From Aselliscus stoliczkanus (lineage: Eukaryota; Chordata; Mammalia; Chiroptera; Hipposideridae), in NCBI GenBank assembly GCA_033961575.1, contig CM066732.1, positions 93,797,187 through 93,861,186 of the forward strand: a stretch of DNA of 64,000 nucleotides. Reading direction: 5' to 3'. Within the stretch, counting starts at the first letter, position 1. The number at the start of each line of letters is the position of its first letter. Positions 1 through 10,790 of this stretch are shown one piece after another. The position numbers and the translations under genes are program-made. Below the pieces are notes generated by a model. The model had not been told where the DNA came from. It saw only the letters and a program-made list of their open reading frames with translations, and did no database searches.

Positions 1-109
1 CTAAGTGAGAGAAGTAGTTTTAGTAAGTAGTGGATACAGTAGAAGCCATGGGGCTTTGTCTTACAGAGGCTGAATGGAAGGATTGAAAAAGATGTCCTTG
101 GAATGCAAG

Positions 110-295
110 AGTGAAGGATAAAATCCTAGTTTTACCACCTTCTTGGAAAATTATTTAACTTTTCTGAGCTTATAAACCAAACCCTCTCAAAATAGCTCTT
201 ATGTACTAGATTATTGCAAGGATTTAATGAGATGATGATTATGACAGCATCTAACATTGCCTGGCACAGCGAAGGCACTTAACCAGCAGATGGTA
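110..295 (+). mobile_element. MIR SINE relic
   Basis: The order is that of a MIR: a segment resembling its 'cannot complete / stay in phase / cardinal clinical' style core is absent, but the later part (reduced appetite for exact match) is clear. In plain terms, the text around 150-175 matches the core region that precedes the usual pyrimidine-rich stretch, and 215-280 matches the MIR 3' part, including a CCTGGCACAG block. It is old and diverged. Assignment is by recalled consensus. Confidence 0.6.
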
Positions 296-384
296 GGAAA
301 CCAAAGTTTTGAAAGCCTGACAGCATATGGCTCTGTGTTCTCTCTATTTCTCCTGTCCTCTCTCTTGTGGGGAGGAATAAATTC

Positions 385-560
385 TTCCAACATTTATTGA
401 GCTTCTATTATATCAAATATTGGGCCCTGGAACTCTCATAATCTAGTGAGGGAGATTGAGAAGAATGCATATACTCTGGTGGATTAAGGGCTTTTAACTG
501 AGGTATGTACAAAGTATTGTGGGGGACACAAGACAATAATGTCCTGGCTTAACAGAACGA
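385..560 (-). mobile_element. L2 LINE 3'-end relic
   Basis: The start (ACATTTATTGAGCTTCTATT) is the reverse complement of the usual L2 3' tail, and it is followed by a block like CCCTGGAACTCTCATAATCT and a diverged continuation. It is an ancient, 5'-truncated copy with no coding capacity. The outer boundary near 560 is approximate. Confidence 0.5.
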
Positions 561-880
561 GTAATACTTGAGAGTTCCTCTGATTGATTGGGGGATGAAG
601 AATAGGTGGCAATGAGTACACGCCAGTGTAAAGAAAACTAATGGGCAGGAAGAAAAATATGTAAAATAAAAGCCAAAAGATGAAAATTCATTGATATTTA
701 TGGCTACTATTTTTGGTATAAAAATTAACGTAATTTGACAAAGAATTCTGTGCAATTGCTATTGCTAGGTTAGCTGTAACAGGTGAGAACCACTAATACT
801 AAAGTGTGGAAACAGTTTGGCAGTTTAAGGGGGTAACTAAATAAGATATTTTAAATCAAAATATGATATAAAACTTTCAA
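560..880. other. Unassigned AT-rich sequence
   Basis: I recognise no gene, RNA or repeat here. The open frame on the minus strand is short and low-complexity in composition, and is best read as chance. Confidence 0.5.
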
Positions 881-1325
881 GATGGCCCCCAATGAGCCCT
901 GCCTCCCGGTTTTCAAACCCTTGTATAGTCCCCTCTCACAATGTAGTGGGATTGGTCTGTGTGACCAATAGAATATGGAAGATGTAATGGTATGTCACTT
1001 CTGAGACAAAGTTATAAAATTCAGCTGCTCTGGCTTGGGTTCTCTCTTTCTCCTTTTTGGATCACTCATTCTAGGGAAAGCTGGCTGTCAAGTTGTGGGG
1101 ACACTCAAGCAGCCTTTGGAGAGGCCCACATGGAGAAGGACATGTCTGTCAACCACCATGAGAATGCCTTGGAAGCACATCCTTCAGCCATCAAGCCTCA
1201 GATAACTGCAGCTCTGACTGACAGCTTAATTGAAACCTCATGACGGACACTGAGCCAGTTCCACTAGCTAAGATACTGATGGATTCCTGACCCGTAGAAG
1301 CTGTGAGATAACAAATACTTGCAGT
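880..1325 (+). mobile_element. MaLR-type LTR relic (MLT1-like)
   Basis: Diagnostic blocks are present in order: GACCAATAGAATATGGAAGA, GTCACTTCTGAGAC, GGAGAGGCCCACATGGAGA, a GAAACCTCATGA block, and GATTCCTGACCCGTAGAAGC followed by a GTGAGATAACAAAT end. These match a MaLR LTR in sense orientation. The 83-codon frame at 992-1243 lies inside it and is not a gene. The exact subfamily is uncertain. Confidence 0.6.
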
Positions 1326-1384
1326 TATAAGGAAATTTATTATATACAGCAGTAAATACTTGTTCCTGATTCTTTACTTTTCTT

Positions 1385-1762
1385 TGCATCAATGCCCTTT
1401 GATATACGTTATGCAGTTTCTCCTACTAGATGTAAAATATATTTCCCTACCCCATTGATGTTGAACTTGGCCATGTAACTTGCTTTGGCCAATGAAATAT
1501 GGGTAAATATGACAGTATGTGCATTCTTAGCTATGTAGGCCTTAAGATGTATTGTGTTCCTGCTCACCTTTCTGGAAGCTTTTATTTTCCTCCATGAAGA
1601 AGTACTGGTAGCTACTGCCCTCGTAGATGGTCCCCTTTCAGCTTGGGTCCCACAAGGGACACACATTAACAGAGTTACTCCAGCCAATTTACAGACCCGG
1701 TAGCCTGAGGATAAATGATTGTTGTTTCAAGTCGCTGAGCTACACAGAATTAAAGTGACAAT
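1385..1762 (+). mobile_element. MaLR-type LTR relic (MLT1-like)
   Basis: The segment has TTGGCCAATGAAATATGGGT near 1483-1502 and a late block GATAAATGATTGTTGTTTCA followed by a CGCTGAG motif. Both are typical of the middle and 3' end of MLT1-type LTRs. It lies about 60 bp after another relic of the same broad class in the same orientation. They may be two independent insertions or parts of one rearranged element. Confidence 0.55.
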
Positions 1763-1779
1763 AAATGATTGATGCTATC

Positions 1780-2115
1780 CCTTTAGACATGTCAGGAGAA
1801 TAGGAAACATGAAGATTGAAAATGGTTGATGATATTGGAAATCCAGGTTATGACTGTTTGGAAGGGCCTTGAATACCAAGTTACAGAGTTCAAACTTCAT
1901 TCTGTAGAGCACCCATGACAATTCATTTGAGAAAGAATACTTTTGTGATAGTGCAGAGAATGGGTTATTAGAGGGCAAGACTAGAAGCCAAAGTCCAGGT
2001 AGGAAACTTTACAAAAGTCCATATGAGATGTAACAAGGCCTGAATTAGGGCATGGGCAGTGAAAATGGAGAGGATAGATTTAACCTTGAGATTATCTCCT
2101 GAAATAACCTATTTA
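1780..2115 (-). mobile_element. L2 LINE relic
   Basis: GGAAGGGCCTTGAATACCAA, the ATTCTGTAGAGCACCCATGA segment and the downstream GTAGGAAACTTTAC resemble the antisense strand of the L2 3' region. It is old and non-coding, with soft boundaries. Confidence 0.45.
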
Positions 2116-2437
2116 CTAAGGAAATATTTGGGGAGAGAAAGCCTCCTACTGAAGATTAATGCTTGCATTAAGCCAGGAAGGCTATTGTTGGAAGGGTTGG
2201 ATTAACTTGATTAAATTTCCAGGCAGATCTCATTATTCACTCCTGCTGGATCTATGGGAAAAATGCAAGTTACTCTGTAGGAGGTTGGGCAAATCCATTG
2301 CCCAATTGCCTGCTAGGATACATCTGAGCCTAAAGTGTTGTTCAAGAGCCCACCCTGCTTTCAAGAGAATGTTCCTTTTGCATACATGTAGGTAATTTCT
2401 CTTCCTCTCATTGACTCCACTCCTGCACTTTCCTCCA

Positions 2438-2485
2438 AAGTTAAGGGAGTGTGGGTTAGCTGTGGGTTTCTTTGGTAAATGAACT
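2438..2485 (+). repeat. 48-bp direct repeat, copy 1
   Basis: This segment recurs at 3130-3177 in the same orientation with about five mismatches in 48 positions by eye. The shared core includes GGGTTAGCTGTGGG and TCTTTGGTAAAT. The sequence between the copies is not visibly repeated. Confidence 0.75.
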
Positions 2486-3129
2486 TTCAGATGAAGTTCA
2501 GTGGTGAACCAAGGGAAAATTGCTTGGAGTAGAGCCAAAGGTTTCCTGAAAAACATTTGCAGTTTCTACTAGAAACCTGATATGAGTTAAGATGAGTATT
2601 CTTAAATTGGAAGACTTTCCTCCTCACTCTGAAGTCACAAGTTGGGCTAGTAAACTTTGGATCCATCTGGTACTTTCTATATGTTAACATATTAGATAGG
2701 AAAAGTCTTGTGTTATTGCCTAAAAGTGAGAGATGCCATAGACTGATTATAAATACTTGTTAATATGAAATGTTCATAGAATGAGATTGGCGTAGTCCAC
2801 ATCTGTCTGAGAGAATTACAAAGTTTATATTCTTAGCTGTCAAGATAGAGTCTGGGAAATATGTAATAATTAAGGGATTTCTAAATGTGAGAGACTTAGA
2901 GTCATGAGAGAGAGAGCATCATGTCACTTTGGTGTCTTGTGATCTAGTCTCAGGCCAACTTGTGAGGTACTGAAGGGCAATTCATAGTCTTTATGTCTCA
3001 GTTTGGTCATATGAAAAAGCTTTCTTTTTATAGGAATTTCATAACTGGTCTGTTGAGAGACTTAATCAGCATTTGCAAACAAATTTCAAAGACCTTTGAA
3101 AACTAGACAGCAGCTAAAGGGTGCAGTAT

Positions 3130-3177
3130 AAGTTAGGGGAGTATGGGTTAGCTGTGGGCCTCTTTGGTAAATAAACT
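3130..3177 (+). repeat. 48-bp direct repeat, copy 2
   Basis: Partner of 2438-2485, about 690 bp downstream in the same orientation and about 90% identical by eye. The origin is unknown: it could be a small local duplication or two copies of an unrecognised repeat. Confidence 0.75.
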
Positions 3178-3723
3178 CTAAAGCCTGAGACCAAAGAGAT
3201 TAGGAACAATGTCTTTGATGTGGTATGAAATGTCTTGCCCAGGTCTTACAACTGGTGGTAAGAGTCAGAGCATCTATCATCCAGGAGACTGATATGATTT
3301 GAAGAAAAGTTGGAGTAAGCAAGGGGTTGAGTACAAAGACCCATTCTGAAACCACAACCACCTGTTACCTTGAACACCACAGCAAAGATGGCTTTGCAGT
3401 AATTTTGGAAACAGTGCCGTTAAGTCAACAAGGGCTGCCAACACCAGTGAGGGCAAAGACCCCACAAGTCACATGCACATTACCCTCAGTGATAAGGAAT
3501 CGGGGTCTGTTAGTGCTAGATGTGGTTGCTCTGACAGCTAAACACAACCCTCCTACTCACAAACTGCAGTTAGACATTGGGACTTGCTGGGATTTAAAAA
3601 AACACATTTCTGTTGTGTTTCTTGTCTAGAGACAGGGCCTCTATCAGGGGACATTTCATGGTATGAATGAAAGAGAGGTCCTCTGAGAATTCTCACTAGG
3701 AGGATGAGTGAGGCCAAAGAGGT

Positions 3724-3830
3724 GTAGTCATACAGCTTGTGGTCAAGTGGGAGCCCAGCACCAGTTCTTCTAATTCCCAATCTATTAATTATTTTTACTG
3801 TTTTACCACTTTGATTCTTGACTCCTTGAA
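3724..3830 (-). repeat. Inverted repeat, left arm
   Basis: Its reverse complement matches 4262-4371 at roughly 88% by eye, including an uninterrupted run through AAAACAGTAAAAATAATTAA. The arms are separated by about 430 bp. The inner part of the arm faintly resembles a MIR core, but the flanking shared part does not. Confidence 0.75.
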
Positions 3831-4261
3831 ATTGATCATATCCCATTCTGATTCCTAGAAAGAAGCCACCTGTCTCCTTCAAATGAAGAAGTAGATAAAC
3901 CTACTCCCAAAATGCCCCTTATTCCTCCTAAGAAGCTTCTTGAAGGTCACCCTGACTCCAGGAAGAGGGGTTGCCTATCCACTTGGGCTTCTCTTTGATC
4001 AACTATAATGGAGTTGGACTTTCTCCTTCACACACTTTCCCTTCCTCCCAATCTCCCCTAGTAGCAGAAAATCTTTCACACCTGTTTTTTATGTTACCTT
4101 TCTCAAGGAATATTTGAATTTTACCAGCTCCTTTTAATATTAGAACACAAGAGGTGATTAAAGGTAGAAAGTAGGTACTTAGGGAATCCAGTGGGGGTGT
4201 TCAGTTAGGACAAGTTGATTTATTGTGCTTCTGAAAATCACTGACTCCTTACTCTGCCTAT
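3831..4261. other. Unassigned spacer between inverted arms
   Basis: About 430 bp of unique-looking sequence between the two inverted arms. No gene or repeat is recognised. Confidence 0.5.
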
Positions 4262-4371
4262 TTCAAGGAATAGAGAACAAAAGTGATAAAACAGTAAAAA
4301 TAATTAATAGATTGGGAATAAGAAGAACTGGTGCTGGGTTCCCACTTGACCACAAATTAGCTATATGACTG
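4262..4371 (+). repeat. Inverted repeat, right arm
   Basis: Partner of 3724-3830 in opposite orientation. It contains AGAAGAACTGGTGCTGGGTT and CCCACTTGACCACAA, mirrored in the left arm. Transcription through both arms could form an imperfect stem with a long loop. Confidence 0.75.
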
Positions 4372-4814
4372 TGGGTAGCTGAGTTTGTACCCTATTACTT
4401 CATCTTAAAGGAAAAGGTGACTTCGTTTGGGGCATGCTGTGATATAAATTAGAGGTATTTTGTGAGATATTAGGAGAAGTAAAGACAGAGATAGGCAACA
4501 ATGAACATGATGGATAAATGGTAGTTAGCTTATAGCAAAATGTAGAGAAAGAACATAATTTTTAATTTCCTACCACCTATTTTGCAAATGTCTATTAGTT
4601 AAATGGGGCACAACATCTTCCTTGCAACGTAATTACACCTTAATTTTACATGTCATCACACCAGAGAACAACTGGACACCTTCTAATATTGTCCTTTGTG
4701 GCCTTAGACAAGTAGTTTGTCTTTCCCTTATCCTTCAGTCTCATTATCTATAAATAGGTCTAATACCGCTTACCACACCTAAAAATCAGGCCCTTTGAAT
4801 TTAACCTCCTTTAA
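4372..4814. other. Unassigned sequence
   Basis: No gene or repeat was identified with confidence. The stretch near 4700-4760 has a faint MIR flavour (CTCATTATCTATAAATAGG) but is too weak to annotate. Confidence 0.4.
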
Positions 4815-5005
4815 ATTTTCTTAAATCAAATGTATCAGTTATCTGTTGCCACACTAACAAACAACCACAAAATCTCAGTGGCATACAATAATGATTTTGT
4901 CGGAGGTGAAGGTATCCACTGTGACTATTGTGGGACAGTCTTGAGCCAAAATTCCATTCATCACCCAACTTCCATAAAATCCTACTCTGGCTAGTGGACA
5001 CAGTG
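4815..5005 (-). mobile_element. MaLR-type LTR relic, antisense
   Basis: The block ATCAGTTATCTGTTGCCACA, then ACAACCACAAAATCTCAGTG and GCATACAATAATG, matches the antisense start of an MLT1-type LTR. The remainder is decayed. The 66-codon minus-strand frame is inside it and is not a gene. Confidence 0.6.
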
Positions 5006-6024
5006 GTGCTTTGGATCTCCAGGAATTAGTGAATGCCTAGAGATCCCTGAAAATTCTGATAAATGGTCATGAGTGCCTTTGGGGAAAATTAGGAGAAAAT
5101 TTACAATGTAAGTTTTTTTGTCTGTGTAGCCACATCCTTACTCAAGGGGACCCTTCTCCATTCAAGGGGTTCTAGGCCTATGAACTAGCTCAATTCTGGG
5201 AATTTGTTGCTATTTAGATTTCTTTTGATGTAAACAAGCAAAAGCGTTCAATTCCTTTAGAGTTTATTGTATCTCCTTATAGTCATACTTTGTACCTTGC
5301 CATCTTGGGTCTGCTGAGACTTGAGTGTAGTTATAGGAGCAGCAAAAGACGGGTGCGATTAGATCTTAAGGAAGATCAGCAATTCCTCACAAGGCAAAAT
5401 ATCTCAGGGGAGGTGATTACAGGGTCTTCAGGCAAAAGGAGACCATCCTCCTTCGACAGGAGAGAAAGGGCTTCTTCTTCTATTGGCAAAGGAGGGTTAG
5501 TAGAGTTTAGGGGTTCAAGTTGCCCAGCTTCATTGGAATTTGGCCATAAAACCCCATCCCAATATTCAGATTCCCCCTCTTTGTCAACTAGTACTCTTAC
5601 TTTAACATGGAAACTCTCTTTAAGGCCGGGGAATAAATTTGCATTGTAATTTAGCCTCCTACAAGAGTAGGCTTTGAGTGTGGTTTTAGAAACCTTGACC
5701 TTAAGATTGTAGGTGATAAAGGTTTTTATTAGGAAGTCATATATTTTAGGTCCCTTATGCAGATCTTAAGCTGTGAATTTAAAGCCCTGATTTCATCATT
5801 TTCTTTCTCTACATCCTGTAGCACACTTAGAAGCAACTAAACAAATCAACCCCAGTACCAAATTTTGTTGAGGTTTAGAGACGCAGAAATCACTATAGAG
5901 CAATTCTATATCATTATGTCATAATAAAGAATTTCTTACAGAAATTTGATTGTATGTAATTGTGGGAGTTTTTATGCAATTGTTGCAGTTGTGTACCGAT
6001 GTTGTATTTTTGTGTATAGATGTT
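5006..6024. other. Unassigned sequence
   Basis: A 119-codon frame at 5290-5649 is rich in Ser and Arg but has no recognisable domain, no codon signal I can defend and no splice context. The region may be an old, unrecognised transposon interior. I see nothing else to annotate. Confidence 0.4.
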
Positions 6025-6088
6025 ATAGGTATATGTTTTTACACTTGATCTTAGCCAAAAGGCCGAGAAGCAATAGGTATATGTTTTT
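6025..6088 (-). pseudogene. Tailless U2 snRNA 5'-end retropseudogene with target-site duplication
   Basis: The insert at 6041-6072 is the reverse complement of the start of U2 snRNA; read on the minus strand it contains GCTTCTCGGCCTTTTGGCTA and then AGATCAAGTGT. It corresponds to about nucleotides 1-34 of U2, with nt 3 changed and the first two bases overlapping the duplication. Identical 16-bp copies of ATAGGTATATGTTTTT flank it at 6025-6040 and 6073-6088. There is no poly(A) tail and the rest of the U2 RNA is missing. In insert orientation the duplication starts with AAAAA, which fits cleavage by the L1 endonuclease. The known parallel is the class of tailless retropseudogenes. It cannot encode a working snRNA. 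Confidence 0.88.
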
Positions 6089-6186
6089 ATATATAAGTAT
6101 ATATATACATGTATGTATAAACATGTAGAATACATAGAAAATATATAAGATAAAGTACATAGAAAACATACACAAATACATACATG

Positions 6187-6220
<34 letters not shown>

Positions 6221-6240
6221 TACACACACACACAACTACA
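6089..6240. repeat. AT-rich and (TA)n/(CA)n microsatellites
   Basis: Alternating TA/ATGT tracts are followed by a (TA)n run and an interrupted (CA)n run at about 6187-6233. Several open frames here encode strings such as repeated Val-Cys and are artefacts of the dinucleotide repeat. Confidence 0.9.
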
Positions 6241-8200
6241 TAGAAAATTAGAGGCTTCTGGCAAAAGAATAAGCTAGGAGAAACTGAAACTCTCCCACTA
6301 CAAATTCTGAGAAAAGCTCAATCAAATGTTTGAAAATTCTTTGAAATTGATAGCTAAGCCTACAAGAAAAAAAGGGAAATCCCTACATCCCAGGAAGGAG
6401 GAGGGAACTGAAAGCCAGATCAGTGAGTTCCTCAGCTGACACCGGCTGTCCTTGTGTGGGGATTTGGGTTTGGGCAGCCAGGGCTGTGAAGGACCACAGT
6501 GTGTGAAATAAGAAGCTAGAATTTGCATGATGCGGTGAGTGAATCTGAGGTGTCTGCCAATGCTAAGACATCCAGAGGCTGATCCTGTCCCATCAGTGAA
6601 AGGACAAAAGAGAAAAAATGTCTACACAATGGCCAAAAACTCAAAAAGGAAACTTTTCTGTTTCGATATGGCTCTTGGTGGGGGAAAAAAAGTCTGACCT
6701 GAGAAAATGAAACCACATACCTATGCCTTGTGTGGACTTGATATCCAAATGTACACCGCCAACATGGTCCAGGAGTTCAAAATGCATCATAAGTGATATG
6801 AAACTTAGTGAAAAATTGATAAGCAGTGATATAAACAATAACAATAACAGCATCAACAAAATGGTGACTATTGTGGGGATGCAATTTCAAGGTGGAATTA
6901 AAATAATAGAAAAAGATAACATGTAGAATTTCAGAGAATTTACTAAATTTAAAAAGCTCTAGTGTTCTTAGATTATGTGTGAGGAAGTTAGAAATATTGG
7001 TTAAATTTAGATTTTGTTGATTAATCATGTATGTAGACTTTTAAGAGTAATCTTCAAAATATAGAAATAAAAAATATAACTTCCAAGTCAGAAGAAGGCA
7101 AAAGAAGAAATAGAAAACATGATAAATCCAACAGGATTTAAGAAAAAAAAAGCAGCAGTGAAAAAGAAAGATAAATAGAAAGCACAAAATAAAATTATAG
7201 AAATGGAACCTTCTAAATATATCAGCAATAATGATAAATAGAAATGGGCTAAATTCACCAGTTCAAATATAGAGGCTCAGATTGTATTTAAAAATCCCCA
7301 CAACCTTCTAATCTGGATATATGACATTTTCAAAACACATAAGTTAAGTACAATGCCACAAAAAGTTGAAAATAAAGTGTTGGTAAAGAGATACCATGAA
7401 ACTAATGACACAAAAAAAGCTGGGATAACTACCTTAGTATCAAATAAAACACTTCAAAACAAACAAAAAAAATTGTTGTAAATGAAGATTATTAGAATAA
7501 AAAGCAATAAGAAGGAACAATTTTTGAGGAAGCTATTACTACACAGTATCAAAATATATAACCCCCAAACTGAAGATTCCAAGGAGAAACTGATAAATCA
7601 GAAACTCCAGAAAGAAATTTTATCACGTCTTGCTTAGAAATTGATATATCAAGAAGATAAAAAAACAAGTAAGGACATAGGAATTTTGACTAATACAATT
7701 AGTATAGTAGATCTGATGCATGTTTATAACCCTGTATCCATCAATTAGAAAATATACATTAATTTTAAGAGCAATTTACCAAAGTTGACCACTTGGATTG
7801 AATTGACTTGGGTGGATTTTAGGAATCAGTTTTTTCTTTTCTTTTCTTTTTTTTTTTTTTAAAGTTTCCCAAGATATTTTCATGTGCAGTCAGGGATGAG
7901 ATCTACTATAATATAGCAACTGAAAATGAATGAACTGTATTTTCATATATTGATATGAATACATCTTTTGAAAATAATGTCGAGAAAAAAGGCCAGTTAC
8001 AAAAAGAGTATATACTATATTTACGTTGGTTAAAAATACAGAACAATAATTCTGTTATTTCTAAAAAGTAAAGCAAATATAGCAAAATATTGATGTGGTA
8101 AAATCTGTTGACAGGTGTCTGGATAGCTGCTATATGATTTTTGTACTTTTGTATATTTGAAATATTTCCTATTTTAAAAATTGAACAAAAAATACATTCA
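6241..8200 (+). mobile_element. Old L1/HAL1-like LINE relic
   Basis: The A-rich sense strand around 7340-7450 resembles the endonuclease part of L1 ORF2, with a text like AGATACCATGAAACTAATGA and AAAGCTGGGATAACTACCTT. The end around 8130-8200 (TTTGTACTTTTGTATATTTG then AAATATTTCC) looks like an old L1 3' end. Many stops and gaps show it is dead. The 5' part, 6241-7000, is assigned only by continuity, so the left boundary is uncertain. A T-rich tract interrupts it at 7826-7862. Confidence 0.5.
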
Positions 8201-8889
8201 TAGATGATTTAGGTTTCATGTCCACTGGGTAATGTAGTGTGTCTGTTGATTAGGAAAAGAAAGGATTTAAAAAAAAAAAAAACTTTCACAGAGTGACATT
8301 ATCTTGGTGATTCTACCATGAATCTGGATCTTTCAGGCTCAAAATTTAGGTCTGTCAGCAAATCAATTCACAGTGAGAAAACTGTTACAATGACCTAAAT
8401 ATTCCTGCTTGATGGACATCTTCTTAGGCTTATATAATGTTGGAAAAGAAATCCTGAGGAAGTTTGTTCAGTGAGCACAGAATTTGACTAAGTGGCATTG
8501 TTTAAACAATGCTTTTGTTTAACAGCATCAGGCTCTGATAATACCCAAGGCAGCTGTTTCACAGCTGGATTAACCTTGGCAATGTGACTGGAAATTCTCA
8601 AAGTTCCTTTGTGAAGTTTTTCTCTCCTCTGGACAGAGCTGGATGAGTAGAGTCTATATTTGACTCTGTGAATATAATTTTTAGGCTTTTAAGGCTGAGC
8701 GCCTCTTCACTCTCTCAGCTTCTAAATATCTTTAGATTGGTTAATATAGGTTCCAGTCCGCTAAAGCCTGAGAGACGTTCTTTCTTTAAGTAACTCTATT
8801 TCTCGGGTTTGATCTAATTTGCATTGATTTCATAATCTTTTTCTAAGTACCATCTCACTCTTTTATTTCCAAAGAACTGTAGGGGGAAC
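8201..8889. other. Unassigned sequence
   Basis: No gene or repeat is recognised. An A-run occurs near 8268-8281 with no identifiable retrosequence upstream. Confidence 0.5.
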
Positions 8890-9410
8890 ACTGGACTGTA
8901 TGTCCCAAGAGATGACACATCGACCATAGTACTTTCCTGCTTAAAACACTTCAATAGCTCCCTTTCTCTGGGGCGAAGGGTCAAGCTCCCTACAACAGCA
9001 TGATCTGATCCCAGCTTATAACTACAGCCTCATCTCTTTTCCTTCTGGCCTAGCACTGTGCACTCAGCAATGCTGCACCAACACCCACTTCTTGTTCTAC
9101 ACACATTGAGCTATCTCTTGCCTCTGTCTTGGCTCCAGCTCCCTGGAGGGCTAACCCATCCCTTGCCCCCTGCCCTTGCTAGATCCCACCTACAATTCAC
9201 TATTCACTCAACTTTCCCTGTTACCTTCACTAAGTAGCCTTTGCTACCCTCCATACCTCCCATCTTGGATTTACCAACCTTCGTCTGTATGCCCATAACA
9301 CAGTTTTGGCACTTAGCACACAGTATTTGAACATTTCTGTTTCTGTGTCTGTCTCCCCAATGGGATTGATTGCTCCAGCAAAGACAAGAACCATGTCATT
9401 TTAATAGTCT
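8890..9410 (+). mobile_element. L2 LINE relic
   Basis: Sense-strand L2 3'-region signals occur in order: CACTTCAATAGCTCCCTTTC, CAGCATGATCTGATCCCAGC, CTACAGCCTCATCTCTTTTC, and the later TTTGGCACTTAGCACACAGT. It is old and heavily diverged, with no reading frame. Confidence 0.6.
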
Positions 9411-9414
9411 ATTC

Positions 9415-9775
9415 TAGGCTGGTCACTGACTGTTTCATGATCTCTGCTTCCAGGCATTTGGTAGGACTGTACTTCCTGACCCTCCTGAAGTCATGTGACT
9501 AGTTCTGGCCAATGAGTTATATGTAGAAGTGAGGTTAATTGCCAATAGGAGACCCTCTAAACTGACTGTGTTATTCCTCTGGCTGACCGGCAATGTACAG
9601 GGAGTGACTGCTCTGTCAACCTAGGACTCAGAGTGAAGATGATGAAGATAGTGAGCAGATCCCCAGCCAACTCATGGTACAAATTTAGTGTGAATATAAC
9701 ATAAGCTTTGTGTTAAATTTCTATGGTGTGGGGTTGTTTGTTACCACAACAGAGGTTCATCTGACTGATACAAAG
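9415..9775 (+). mobile_element. MaLR-type LTR relic (MLT1-like)
   Basis: The block GTTCTGGCCAATGAGTTATA, a run into AGAAGTGAGG, and the 3' part with GTGGGGTTGTTTGTTACCAC and CTGACTGATACA match the centre and 3' end of an MLT1-type LTR. The terminal TGATACA fits the usual LTR end. Confidence 0.6.
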
Positions 9776-10143
9776 CTGAAGCATTTGGCATAGTGCTGTC
9801 ACTTGGAAGTGCTTAATGGAAGTTTACTAAAAAAACTAAACTACTCTAGGAGAAAGTGAAATAGTACATGTGAAAGTAGTAGGCATCTAGTAAGCGCTCA
9901 TTAAATATTAATTGGATCTGTGGAAGACATCTATATTTTGGGTTGCTTTTTAAATACTTCAACTGTGTGTGAGAATAAGTGTCTGCTGGAATGAAAGGTA
10001 AGTTACTAAGGTAGAAATAGTCATCAAGAAGAGGAATATTGTTTGTAGCCAAAGATAAAACATGAATAGGTAACACATTTCTCAAGCAGAATAAATATTT
10101 AATATCCCCAATTAAATAAGCATCCTATTAAAAAAGAGTCATT
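9776..10143. other. Unassigned sequence
   Basis: Short unique-looking stretch. TAGTAAGCGCTCATTAAATA near 9891-9910 resembles a MIR or L2 tail, but the context is too short for a firm call. Confidence 0.4.
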
Positions 10144-10790
10144 GGGCCAACTGAGTGGCTCAGTTGGTTAAGAGTTGGCTTACAGTGTGTGCTCTGAGCA
10201 ACAGGGCTGCCAGTTCGATTCCCATATGGGCCAGTGAATGCTGTGCCCTAGCCAAGCTGTCATTGAGTTGCCAACAGGTGGCAGGATGGCTCAACTGGTG
10301 TAACAACAAGATTGCCTGTTCAATGGTAGGCTACACCTACCCACAACTAAGATTGAACTCAGCACCTTGAGCTGAGCTGCTGCCTGGATGGCTCAGTGAA
10401 CAGGGCGTGCGCTCTTAACAACAAGGCTGCCGGGTTCAACTCCCACATAGGATGGTGGCTATGCCCACCTGCAACTAAGACTGAATTCAGTACCTTGAGC
10501 TGAGCTGCCGCCTGGATGGCTCAGAGGATAGAGCACACACTCTTAACAACAAGGCTACTGGTTTCGACTCCCGCATGGGATGGTGGCTACGCCCACCTGC
10601 AACTAAGATTGAACACAGCACCTTCAGCTTAGAGGCCACGAGCTGCCGAAGAGAAGCCAGATGGCAACCGGAGCCCTCCACAACAAAGATTGAAGAATAA
10701 TTTGGCTGTTCCCCTCCCCCAATTCCCCAACACTGTTCCCCTCCCCCAATTCCGCAATGAAATCTTAAAAAAAAAAAAAAGAAAGAAGTT
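10144..10790 (+). mobile_element. Composite SINE with four tRNA-like units (family D)
   Basis: The element starts GGGCCAACTGAGTGGCTCAG and has four successive tRNA-like units, with box-A-like GGCTCA motifs near 10157, 10288, 10390 and 10517. Box-B-like motifs sit near 10210 (GTTCGATTCC), 10432 and 10560; the second unit has a decayed box B. Units 3 and 4 are about 125-bp near repeats of each other. The 3' module has CCCTCCACAACAAAGATTGA, two C-rich GTTCCCCTCCCCCAATTCC blocks, an AATGAAATCTT signal region and an A tail. Its first unit and following GGTGGCAGGATGGCTCA match family B here. The minus-strand 124-codon frame is an artefact of the SINE. Confidence 0.88.

Larger units (their letters stand above)
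2116..3723. other. Unassigned sequence with a 48-bp direct repeat
   Basis: No gene or named repeat is recognised. The frames here, up to about 107 codons, lack recognisable domains. The only internal structure I see is a pair of 48-bp direct repeats, listed separately. Confidence 0.5.

Noticed and set aside
5290..5649. 119-codon frame rich in Ser/Arg
   Set aside because: No domain match that I can recognise, no codon-usage evidence, and the surroundings look like decayed repeat or intergenic DNA.
5914..6264. 116-codon minus-strand frame with repeated Val-Cys
   Set aside because: Generated by the (CA)n and (TA)n microsatellites.
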